Assembly: GCA_035293765.1 (NCBI GenBank)
Contig: DATGMF010000048.1
Location: forward strand, 1-5,578
Source: DASRHT01 sp035293765
GTDB lineage: Bacteria; Chloroflexota; Ktedonobacteria; Ktedonobacterales; Ktedonobacteraceae
Length of the DNA: 5,578 nt
Direction of reading: 5' to 3'
A program made the translations under genes and the position numbers. Positions within the stretch are counted from its first letter, which is position 1. Each line of letters opens with the position of its first letter. The notes below the pieces were generated by a model. The model searched no databases. It saw only the letters and a list, made by a program, of their open reading frames with translations, and had not been told where the DNA came from. This document shows positions 1 to 5,578 of the stretch, in pieces.

Positions 1-150
1 CTGGAAGGGCTGATTGGCTTTTTTGTCAACCTGCTGGTGTTGCGCACCGACCTGTCGGGGAGTCCGAGCGTGCGGCAGGTGTTGGAGCGGGTCAAAGAGA
101 CGGTGCTGGGAGCGTATATGCATCAGGAGGTGCCCTTCGAGCTGGTAGTA
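1..150 (+). repeat. Imperfect direct repeat, copy 1 (C-domain C5-C6 region)
   Basis: This copy encodes the C5 to C6 part of the terminal C domain of the first NRPS. By eye, 1-60 matches 4672-4731 in 52 of 60 bases, with 19 of 20 residues identical. Similarity drops to about two thirds in the next stretch. A second short block, 286-303, matches 4960-4977 in 17 of 18 bases around the KFDL codons. It is homology between two C domains, not a mobile element. Confidence 0.8.
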
Positions 151-558
151 GAGCGTTTAGACCCCAGGCACCCGAGAGACCGGATGCCGCTGGTGCAGGT
201 GCTCTTTGTCATGCAGAACCTGCCGGGAGGGCAGGAGGCCGAGGTGGAGGGACTCAGGATGCGGGGAGTGAACGTGGAAGGGGGGACGGCGAAGTTTGAT
301 CTGGCGCTGTTTGTGCAGGAGGAGGGGCAGGGGATGCGGGCAGGGGTCAGTTACAGCACCGCGTTATTTGAGGACCGGAGCATCCAGCGACTGATGAGCC
401 GGTATGAGCGGGTATTGCAGCAACTGGTGGCCTTTCCTGATCAGTCTGTGGATACCCTGGAGATCGCTCCCGTGGCTGAAAAAGCCAGACGTGGTAAGCA
501 ACAAGAGATTTCTCGCTCACGCTTAAAGAGCGCAAAAGGGGAAGAATTTGATTTATAG
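1..558 (+). CDS. NRPS, 3' end only: C-terminal half of a terminal condensation domain plus short tail
   Basis: The frame is open from base 1 and ends at TAG 556-558, giving 185 visible residues; the true start lies upstream, and the ATG at 118 or the TTG at 37 would only be internal codons. Visible motifs belong to the second half of a condensation domain: IGFFVN (residues 5-10, the C5 motif), HQEVPFE (41-47, C6), a PLVQV segment (63-67, C7 region) and KFDL (98-101). They align closely with the second C domain of the next gene. Such domains form the peptide bond between an upstream carrier-bound chain and a downstream carrier-bound amino acid; the catalytic HHxxxDG would lie outside the window. 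After the usual C-domain end (about residue 160) no adenylation domain follows. Instead there is a basic tail of about 25 residues ending in EEFDL. The protein therefore ends on a C domain and must use an acceptor on another protein, most simply the product of the gene at 610. G+C falls from about 62% (37 of 60 bases at 61-120) to about 48% in the tail. Confidence 0.93.
   Translation: MEGLIGFFVNLLVLRTDLSGSPSVRQVLERVKETVLGAYMHQEVPFELVVERLDPRHPRDRMPLVQVLFVMQNLPGGQEAEVEGLRMRGVNVEGGTAKFDLALFVQEEGQGMRAGVSYSTALFEDRSIQRLMSRYERVLQQLVAFPDQSVDTLEIAPVAEKARRGKQQEISRSRLKSAKGEEFDL
481..555 (+). other. C-terminal tail of the first NRPS, possible docking peptide
   Basis: These 25 residues (161-185 of the visible protein) follow the C-domain end, where a C-A linker would normally lead into an adenylation domain. 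The first part is strongly basic (KARRGK, SRSRLK) and the last five residues, EEFDL, are acidic and hydrophobic. Short C-terminal tails of this kind often mediate subunit docking in split NRPS assembly lines. I see no known docking family by sequence, and the partner gene has only about eight residues before its C1-like motif, so no separate N-terminal docking domain is apparent there. The role is inferred. Confidence 0.35.
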
Positions 559-609
559 CCCTATGGTTACAATTGTTTTGAATGTTTATAGAACGGAGTA
601 TATAGATAC
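559..609 (+). other. Intergenic gap within a probable NRPS operon
   Basis: This gap has 51 bases, is AT-rich (18 of 60 bases are G or C at 541-600) and shows no inverted repeat followed by a T-run, so I see no terminator. No convincing promoter was found either. The short spacing and shared direction suggest that the two NRPS genes are co-transcribed. The gap is a multiple of three, so both genes use the same frame, separated by TAG at 556 and a second in-frame TAG at 589. The translated gap does not look like protein linker. Confidence 0.7.
595..598 (+). promoter_or_regulatory. Shine-Dalgarno-like GGAG for the GTG start at 610
   Basis: GGAG ends 11 bases before the GTG at 610, slightly longer than the ideal spacing. 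It supports this GTG as the start. It is the only usable start codon between the in-frame TAG at 589 and the first C-domain-like motif, which begins about eight residues into the protein. Confidence 0.6.
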
Positions 610-3600
610 GTGCAAACAACAGCACTAAAGGGCTTTCGCCTTTCTCTCCAACAAAACTATTTGTGGTCGTTGCAATACGCCAGCCAGGCTTACCGCGCCC
701 AATGTATGATGGCGCTTGAGGGGGATGTGGTCGTTCCGCTCTTGCAGCAAGCGCTTCTATGGATAATGCAACGTCATGCTGTTTTACGGACAACTTTTCA
801 GCATGCTTCAGGCATGGAAATTCCTTTACAGATCATTACCAACCGCGCAGAGCCCTCTTTCTCCGTGATCAGTCTGGAGAGACTTGATAGTAGTCAGCAG
901 GATCTCCAGCTTGATGAACAATTTGCGGCCATGTTGCAGGTCCCTTTTAATCTAACCGAGGGACCTGTTGTACATGCCCTGTTATTCAGAATGTCGGCAA
1001 ATGTTCATACCCTACTACTCTGCTTGCCTGCTCTTTGTGCGGATAGCGCCACCTTAAAGCATTTCATTACTGAGCTTCATCAGGCCTACACATTTCTTCT
1101 GACCGGTGAAGACTTCCCTGAGAGCCCTTTGCAATACGCCGATGTCTCAGCCTGGCAAAATGAACTGTTGCAGGATGAAGATGCTAGCGAATCGTTAGCG
1201 TACTGGCGAGCAACGGATCTATCTCTGCTTGCGGAACAGCGCTTGCCCTTTGAGCGAGCAACAAAAGAAGCACCGGAGGAAAGCTGTATCCCGCTGGTGC
1301 AAGCAGTAGCAGCCGAGGACGCCTTATTAGAGCAAATGCAAATCGAGGCGCAGCGCGCTGGCGTCTCGTGTGAAGCCTACCTGCTCGCCTGCTGGCAAAT
1401 CCTGCTCTGGCGGCTGAGGGATGGAGCGCCTGACCTCATTGGCGTTGTCTGCGATGGACGACCCTATGAGGAACTGACTACAGCTCTGGGCCTTTACAGC
1501 CGGATAGTGCCATTTCGTGCCTCTCTGGCAATGCACTTAACCTTTGAACAGGTGCTTGCTCTCGTTGATCACGCTCTTAAAGAGGTCGTTGAGCAACAGA
1601 TGTATTTTTCCTGGGAGTTGGCAGGTACAGATGTTGCTGGAGAGACGAATTTCTTCCCTTTCTGCTTTGAGTTTACTGCATGGCCTGCGTCTTTATCAGC
1701 AAACGGACCCACCTTTTCATTACGGCAGCACTTTTGTTGTTTCCATACCTTTACTGTCAAACTCAATGCTCGGCAGATAGGTGAGAAACTTCGGCTTGAA
1801 ATACAATATCGGCCTTCTCGCATTTCATCTTTCTATGCCCCGCGCCTCGCCGACATGTTTTGCACCTTATTGCGCAACGCTGTCGAACATCTCCAGGCTC
1901 CGATCAGCTCTTTGCCTCTGCTCACCAGTGAGGAACAGCGGCAACTTTTGCAATCCTTCACAGGGGTAGAGAAGCCGGTATCTATTCAGTTTCTTCATCA
2001 CAGTTTTGAGGCTCAGGTGCAGCGTATACCTAATCAGGTAGCAGTTGTATGTGGTGCTGATGAACTGACGTATCAGCAACTCAATCAGCAAGCTAATCGA
2101 CTGGCCCATATGTTGCGACGAGAAGGGGTAGGGCCGAATGTTATGGTTGGACTCTGTATGGAGCGATCTGTACAAATGTTGGTTGGTTTGCTTGCGATCC
2201 TCAAGGCAGGAGGCGCGTATGTGCCCCTGGACCCGGACTATCCCCCTGCTCGCCTGGCCTGGATGCTTAATGAGCTGACAGTTCGGCTGGTATTGACGCA
2301 AAACCACTTAAAATCTCAATTAGCTCAATGGGAAGGATCTGTACTTTGTCTGGATAGTCTGACCGCGTTGGAACAAGAGGCTGAAGTAAACCCTATCGTG
2401 CCTCTTGGGCAGCAGGATATCGCCTATGTGATCTATACTTCCGGGTCCACCGGCAAGCCCAAAGGGGTGGTCATTCGGCACTGTAGTGTAAGCAACTACA
2501 CACAGGCATTGTGTGAAGTACTTAATGTAGAGTCCGGCCTTCATTTTGCCACTGTTTCGACGCTAGCGGCTGATCTGGGCAATACTGCTATTTTCTGTTC
2601 TCTGGCCTCTGGTGGCTGCCTGCATGTGCTTCCTTACGAAATTGTCACGTCTGGAGAGGCTTTTGCCCGCTATACTCAGCGGCAACCGCTTGATGTACTC
2701 AAAATTGTTCCCTCACATTTTTCTGCTCTGCTTAACAGCGCTCAATCCGCATCTATCTTTCCCACCCGTTATCTTATTCTAGGGGGAGAAGCTCTTTCGG
2801 GAGTATTGTTAGCACGTTTGCGCGAACTCGGTTGTACCTGTTGTGTCATTAACCATTATGGACCAACCGAGATGACCATTGGCGCTCTTGTGAACGTGCT
2901 TGGTACGCCAACAATGTTCCCGGGCAGGGACAATGCTTATGATACCATCCCTATTGGTCGTCCTATTGCCAATACACAGGCGTTTATCCTGGATCGCTGT
3001 CAGCAACTGGCGCCTGTGGGGGTAACAGGTGAGTTGTACCTGGGTGGCCTGGGGTTAGCCTGGGGGTACTTCAATCAGCCTGAACAAACGCAGGAGCGTT
3101 TTTTACCCCATCCTTTTGCGGAAGGCCAGGAATTACGTGTCTATCGAACCGGTGATCTGGCTCGCGTCACCGAGGATGGGTTGATTCAATTCATAGGACG
3201 GCTCGATGATCAGGTAAAAGTGCGTGGGTTCCGCATTGAACCAGGTGAAATCGAAGCAGTGCTACGTCAGCATAATAATGTACAAGAGTGCGTCGTGCAA
3301 TTATGGGAGAATGAGCAGGGGGAGCCAGGATTAGTGGCGTATGTAGTAGCAAAACCGTCATCTTCGCCCTCCATTTGGGAACTCCGCGACTTCTTAGCAG
3401 AATTATTGCCGAAGCATATGGTGCCTTCTCACTTCGTTTTTCTGCGGGCGCTGCCTTTAACCTCAAACGGAAAAGTTGATCGACAGATGCTCCCTCCACC
3501 GGAGGAGCACGAGAGGCAGGGCAAGTCTCCATACGTTGCACCACGCAGTCCTATCGAAGAAATTCTCGTTGGCATCTGGGAGGATGTTCTCAAAGTAAAA

Positions 3601-5578
3601 CAGATCGGCGTGCATGATAATTTTGCTGACATCGGAGGCCATTCTCTACTAGCAACTCAGATTATCTCGCGACTCCGTATAGCTCTTCAGGTGGAACTTC
3701 CGTTACGTTATTTATTCGACGCTCCAACAGTTGCAGGCCTGGCATTGTTTGTAGAGCAGGCAATGCAGGATAAGCAAGGATATGAAGTTCTTCCACTTAT
3801 CGCGGCTGTGCATACAGAACATAGCCAGGACCTACCGCTCTCCTTTGCTCAACAACGTTTATGGTTCCTGGATCAATTAGAACCGGATGCCTCGGTGTAT
3901 AATGTTCCAGCTGCGATTCGTTTGACCGGTTCCCTGAATATTAAAGCGTTAGAGCAGAGTCTCAGAGACATCGTGAGGCGTCATAAAACTCTACGCACAA
4001 CCTTTCAGGTGAAAGATAAAGAGCCAGTGCAAGTGATTAGCGATGTATGGGAAGTTCATTTGCCACTGGTTGATGTGAGCGCTTTGCCAGCGGAAGTCCG
4101 TCAGAAACAGGTACAGCGTCTGCTGCAGCAGGAAGCTAACCAGCCCTTCAATCTTAGTAAGGGGCCACTGATGCGTGTCAGGATGTTATACCTGGAACCC
4201 CAAAATCACGTTTTGCTGCTGACGATGCATCATATCATCTCCGATGGCTGGTCCAGAAATATTCTTTTACAAGAAGTAACCGCGCTCTACAATGGGTATG
4301 TGGAGGGACAGCCTGCCAGCTTAGCGCCGCTACCGATCCAGTATGCCGACTATGCACTCTGGCAGCGACAATGGCTGCAAGGGGAGGTGCTAGAAGAGCA
4401 ACTGCAGTATTGGAGGCAGCAACTGGCCGACCTCTCCCCCTTGGACCTGCCCACCGACTGGCCTCGTCCCGCCGTCCAGACCACGCATGGAGCCCGCGAA
4501 CGGTTGCTGCTCTCTTCTGCTCTGCTATACGAGCTGCAAGGGGTAGCGCGCCGCCAGGGGGTGACGCTGTTCATGCTGCTGCTGGCGGCCTTCCAGGTGT
4601 GGCTGGCACGCAGCAGCGGGCAGTCTGACATCGCTGTGGGCACCGACATCGCCGGACGCAGCCGCCGCGAACTGGAGGGACTGATTGGCTTCTTCGTCAA
4701 CACGCTGGTGCTGCGCACGGACCTGTCGGGGTCACCATCCTTTGAGCAGGTGCTAAAGCGGGTGCGCGAGGTCTGTTTGGAGGCGTATGCCCATCAAGAT
4801 ATCCCCTTTGAGAAGGTGGTGGAGGAGCTGCATCCCCAGCGGGATCTGAGTCGCTCGCCCCTCTTTCAGGTGTTCTTCAGCCTGCAACAGCAGGCCCAGC
4901 AGGCTGCCACTCCAGTCTTGCACGAGGTAGAGGTGAGCCGCCTGGGGCAAGAGAACGCGACGGCCAAGTTTGATCTGACCCTGACCCTGATCGAGAACCA
5001 GCAGGGGCTGAACTGTGTGCTGGAATACAACACGGACCTGTTTGCTGCCGAGCGCATTGTGCGGTGGCTGGCGCAGTGGCAGACGCTGCTGAGCGCGCTG
5101 GTGGCCGACCCGCAGCAGTCGATCACCCGGGTGCCGCTCTTGCCTGCCGCCGAGCGAGAGCAGGTACTGCGGACCTGGAACCAGACGCAGCGAGCGCGTC
5201 CTGCCCCCTGCAGTGTGCCTGCGTTGGTGGCCCAGCAAGCCGCACGCGTGCCCGAGCGGGTGGTGGTGCGCTACGAGCAAGAGAGCCTGACCTATGGAGC
5301 GGTGCAGCGGCGGGTCGAGCAGCTGGCGCGGGGGCTGCAAGCCTGGGGAGTGGGACCCGAGCAGGTGGTGGGTCTGGTGCTGGAGCGGGAACCATCGCTG
5401 CTGCTGAGTATGCTGGCACTGTGGCGTTGTGGGGCGGCGGTGCTGCCACTGGAGCCGAGTCTGCCGCCCTCGCGGCTGCAGCAGGTGCTTCAGCAAGCCC
5501 AGCCGCGCCTCGTGCTGACCGATGAACGAGGGCAAGAGGAACTGGCTCGCCAGGGCGTCAGCGGCAGACTGCTGCTGG
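610..5578 (+). CDS. NRPS, 5' part: interface-like C domain - A(Asp) - T - C - A (partial)
   Basis: One frame runs without a stop from GTG 610 to the window end (1656 codons, then one extra base); the 3' end is missing. Domain order by residue: C-like domain with degenerate catalytic motif (8-437), adenylation domain A1 (458-957), carrier protein T1 (975-1045, phosphopantetheine Ser1012), canonical condensation domain (1075-1512, HHIISDG at 1207-1213) and the start of adenylation domain A2 (1535 onward). There is no epimerisation or methyltransferase insertion in the first module. The protein would act in the cytoplasm as part of a multi-enzyme assembly line: it loads an amino acid predicted to be L-Asp on T1, receives the chain from an upstream protein, and passes it to the residue selected by A2. 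The preceding gene ends in a C domain 51 bases upstream, which suggests that one module is split over both proteins. Base composition jumps from about 50% to 65-70% G+C near residue 1245. The peptide product is not identifiable from this window. Confidence 0.95.
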   Translation, partial: MQTTALKGFRLSLQQNYLWSLQYASQAYRAQCMMALEGDVVVPLLQQALLWIMQRHAVLRTTFQHASGMEIPLQIITNRAEPSFSVISLERLDSSQQDLQLDEQFAAMLQVPFNLTEGPVVHALLFRMSANVHTLLLCLPALCADSATLKHFITELHQAYTFLLTGEDFPESPLQYADVSAWQNELLQDEDASESLAYWRATDLSLLAEQRLPFERATKEAPEESCIPLVQAVAAEDALLEQMQIEAQRAGVSCEAYLLACWQILLWRLRDGAPDLIGVVCDGRPYEELTTALGLYSRIVPFRASLAMHLTFEQVLALVDHALKEVVEQQMYFSWELAGTDVAGETNFFPFCFEFTAWPASLSANGPTFSLRQHFCCFHTFTVKLNARQIGEKLRLEIQYRPSRISSFYAPRLADMFCTLLRNAVEHLQAPISSLPLLTSEEQRQLLQSFTGVEKPVSIQFLHHSFEAQVQRIPNQVAVVCGADELTYQQLNQQANRLAHMLRREGVGPNVMVGLCMERSVQMLVGLLAILKAGGAYVPLDPDYPPARLAWMLNELTVRLVLTQNHLKSQLAQWEGSVLCLDSLTALEQEAEVNPIVPLGQQDIAYVIYTSGSTGKPKGVVIRHCSVSNYTQALCEVLNVESGLHFATVSTLAADLGNTAIFCSLASGGCLHVLPYEIVTSGEAFARYTQRQPLDVLKIVPSHFSALLNSAQSASIFPTRYLILGGEALSGVLLARLRELGCTCCVINHYGPTEMTIGALVNVLGTPTMFPGRDNAYDTIPIGRPIANTQAFILDRCQQLAPVGVTGELYLGGLGLAWGYFNQPEQTQERFLPHPFAEGQELRVYRTGDLARVTEDGLIQFIGRLDDQVKVRGFRIEPGEIEAVLRQHNNVQECVVQLWENEQGEPGLVAYVVAKPSSSPSIWELRDFLAELLPKHMVPSHFVFLRALPLTSNGKVDRQMLPPPEEHERQGKSPYVAPRSPIEEILVGIWEDVLKVKQIGVHDNFADIGGHSLLATQIISRLRIALQVELPLRYLFDAPTVAGLALFVEQAMQDKQGYEVLPLIAAVHTEHSQDLPLSFAQQRLWFLDQLEPDASVYNVPAAIRLTGSLNIKALEQSLRDIVRRHKTLRTTFQVKDKEPVQVISDVWEVHLPLVDVSALPAEVRQKQVQRLLQQEANQPFNLSKGPLMRVRMLYLEPQNHVLLLTMHHIISDGWSRNILLQEVTALYNGYVEGQPASLAPLPIQYADYALWQRQWLQGEVLEEQLQYWRQQLADLSPLDLPTDWPRPAVQTTHGARERLLLSSALLYELQGVARRQGVTLFMLLLAAFQVWLARSSGQSDIAVGTDIAGRSRRELEGLIGFFVNTLVLRTDLSGSPSFEQVLKRVREVCLEAYAHQDIPFEKVVEELHPQRDLSRSPLFQVFFSLQQQAQQAATPVLHEVEVSRLGQENATAKFDLTLTLIENQQGLNCVLEYNTDLFAAERIVRWLAQWQTLLSALVADPQQSITRVPLLPAAEREQVLRTWNQTQRARPAPCSVPALVAQQAARVPERVVVRYEQESLTYGAVQRRVEQLARGLQAWGVGPEQVVGLVLEREPSLLLSMLALWRCGAAVLPLEPSLPPSRLQQVLQQAQPRLVLTDERGQEELARQGVSGRLLL
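631..1920 (+). other. Degenerate condensation-family domain, interface-like
   Basis: This is residues 8-437 of the second NRPS. The C-domain fold is recognisable: LSLQQNYLWSL matches C1, RHAVLRTTF (55-63) matches C2, and QYADVSAWQ (175-183) matches C4. The catalytic C3 motif HHxxxDG is replaced by PALCADS (140-146), with Pro140 and Ala141 in place of both histidines, Asp145 kept, and Ser146 in place of Gly. The later motifs are also unlike canonical C domains: LGLYSRIVPFR stands at the IGxFVNT position, and no HQDxPFE or RDxSRxPLF motif is present. Peptide-bond formation is therefore unlikely. The domain sits directly before an Asp-specific A domain and after a canonical C domain on the previous protein. 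This is the setting of 'interface' domains in beta-hydroxyaspartate siderophore synthetases, which are proposed to hold an Fe(II)/2-oxoglutarate hydroxylase against carrier-bound Asp. The match to that family is from memory of its description and needs a profile search. Alternatives are an inactive starter C domain or a structural docking platform. Confidence 0.6.
1981..3480 (+). other. Adenylation domain A1, predicted L-aspartate specific
   Basis: This is residues 458-957. It activates an amino acid as its aminoacyl-AMP and loads it on the following carrier. All core motifs are present: LTYQQL (A1), LKAGGAYVPLDPDYP (A2), YTSGSTGKPKGV (609-620, A3), NHYGPTE (748-754, A5), GELYLGG (807-813, A6), YRTGDLAR (845-852, A7), GRLDDQVKVRGFRIEPGEIE (863-882, A8) and NGKVD (953-957, A10 with catalytic Lys955). 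By hand alignment against the GrsA pocket and Cys-type A domains (FDLSVYDIF), the ten code residues are D655, L656, T659, K698, I723, G725, H749, I757, G758 and K955, that is DLTKIGHIGK. The classical Asp code is DLTKVGHIGK and the Asn code is DLTKLGEVGK. Lys at the third-from-D pocket site and His rather than Glu at the sixth favour Asp, since they can hold the side-chain carboxylate. The gap between A8 and A10 is normal, so no tailoring domain is inserted. Confidence 0.85.
3532..3744 (+). other. Peptidyl carrier protein (thiolation) domain T1
   Basis: This is residues 975-1045. The DNFADIGGHSLLATQ segment contains the attachment motif GGHSL, with Ser1012 (codon 3643-3645) as the predicted site of the 4'-phosphopantetheine arm. 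Upstream SPIEEILVGIWEDVL is the usual first helix, and LFDAPTVAGLA is the usual end of the fold. The domain carries the amino acid loaded by A1 and presents it first to the upstream C domain and then to the downstream one. The motif is LGGHS-like (IGGHS) rather than LGGDS; the latter often precedes epimerisation domains. This fits the absence of an epimerisation domain here. Confidence 0.95.
3832..5145 (+). other. Canonical condensation domain, LCL-like
   Basis: This is residues 1075-1512. Motifs in order: SFAQQRLWFLDQLEP (1078-1092, C1), RHKTLRTTF (1124-1132, C2), MHHIISDGWS (1206-1215, C3, catalytic His1208 in HHxxxDG), YADYALWQR (1245-1253, C4), IGFFVNTLVLR (1359-1369, C5), HQDIPFE (1395-1401, C6) and RDLSRSPLFQV (1411-1421, C7). 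All key residues are intact, so the domain should join the Asp-ending chain on T1 to the amino acid on the next carrier. The C1 wording, SFAQQRLWFLDQLEP followed by YNVP, is typical of domains that accept an L-configured donor, and no epimerisation domain precedes it. Codon use changes abruptly inside the domain around 4320-4440, and the C-terminal half resembles the end of the previous gene more than would be expected for unrelated C domains. Confidence 0.93.
4672..4821 (+). repeat. Imperfect direct repeat, copy 2 (C-domain C5-C6 region)
   Basis: This is the counterpart of the copy at the window start, lying in the second C domain of the second NRPS. The reading phase is the same in both copies. 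The shared GC-rich codon use in the two copies, against the GC-poorer sequence between them, suggests a common recent source or gene conversion. Confidence 0.8.
5212..5578 (+). other. Adenylation domain A2, N-terminal fragment
   Basis: This is residues 1535-1656, cut by the window end. It follows the C domain with a normal C-A linker. LTYGAVQRRVEQLARGL (1560-1576) matches the A1 motif. The next motif reads LWRCGAAVLPLEPSLP (about 1604-1619) instead of the usual LKAGGAYVPLDPxYP, so it is diverged but in place. None of the specificity-pocket residues are inside the window, so the substrate cannot be predicted. Codon use is strongly GC-rich (42 of 60 bases at 5341-5400). Confidence 0.88.

Noticed and set aside
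559..609. Terminator or promoter between the genes
   Set aside because: No stable inverted repeat with T-run and no convincing -35/-10 pair could be seen in the 51 bases.
556..612. Possibility that the two NRPS genes are one gene broken by two in-frame TAG codons
   Set aside because: The translated gap is not linker-like, the stretch is AT-rich, and a ribosome site precedes GTG 610. Two genes is the simpler reading, although the shared frame leaves an old split possible.
347..793. Minus-strand frame of 148 codons spanning the gap between the two NRPS genes
   Set aside because: It overlaps well-supported coding sequence on both sides, has no recognisable motif, and its start lacks a ribosome site I could identify.
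2563..2586. Apparent loss of the conserved pocket Asp in A1, suggesting a keto- or hydroxy-acid substrate
   Set aside because: A first alignment put Ala653 at the Asp position. Aligning without gaps from the downstream IF...GG residues, and against the FDLSVYDIF form, places Asp655 there. The full code then reads as aspartate.
4753..5535. A 260-residue open frame on the minus strand, and overlapping frames on both strands up to 5535
   Set aside because: They lie opposite or out of frame with a fully motif-supported C-A region of high G+C. Their products are low-complexity (rich in Gln, Leu, His, Arg or Ala) with no recognisable domain. They are shadows of the NRPS frame.

Overview
The window lies inside a nonribosomal peptide synthetase (NRPS) locus. 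Everything that can be supported is on the + strand. There are two NRPS genes, read in the same direction and the same frame, with a 51-base AT-rich gap between them. Both run off the window: the first lacks its 5' part and the second its 3' part. No RNA gene, mobile element, CRISPR array or terminator was seen. The organism is a bacterium. The relaxed base composition (about 50% G+C in most of gene 2, 60-70% in other parts) and the style of the condensation domains recall large NRPS loci of Ktedonobacteria (Chloroflexota). That is an impression from the protein sequence, not a demonstrated assignment.

Layout: (1) Bases 1-558 are the end of an NRPS whose last domain is the C-terminal half of a condensation (C) domain, followed by a short charged tail and a stop. 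(2) Bases 559-609 are a short intergenic stretch with a Shine-Dalgarno-like GGAG. (3) From the GTG at 610 to the window end there is one uninterrupted frame of 1656 codons. Its domain order is C-like domain with destroyed HHxxxDG motif, adenylation domain A1, carrier protein T1, canonical C domain, and the beginning of adenylation domain A2.

How the parts may work together: A1 carries a specificity code that I read as D-L-T-K-I-G-H-I-G-K. This differs in one conservative position from the classical aspartate code DLTKVGHIGK. The C-like domain directly before it has PALCADS in place of HHxxxDG, so it should not catalyse condensation. A C-family domain without catalytic histidines, placed directly before an Asp-activating A domain and behind a canonical C domain, is the arrangement of the 'interface' domains known from siderophore synthetases that make beta-hydroxyaspartate. 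The working model is a module split over two proteins, C (gene 1) | interface-like - A(Asp) - T (gene 2). The upstream protein's terminal C domain would join the growing peptide to Asp on T1. A separate or downstream-fused Fe(II)/2-oxoglutarate hydroxylase, not visible here, might oxidise the Asp. The second C domain (intact HHIISDG) then passes the chain to the residue chosen by A2.

The second theme is mosaicism. G+C content and codon choice change sharply inside the second C domain, near 4320-4440. The GC-rich sequence after that point closely resembles the end of gene 1, with 52 of 60 bases identical between 1-60 and 4672-4731. This suggests that modules were exchanged by recombination within C domains.
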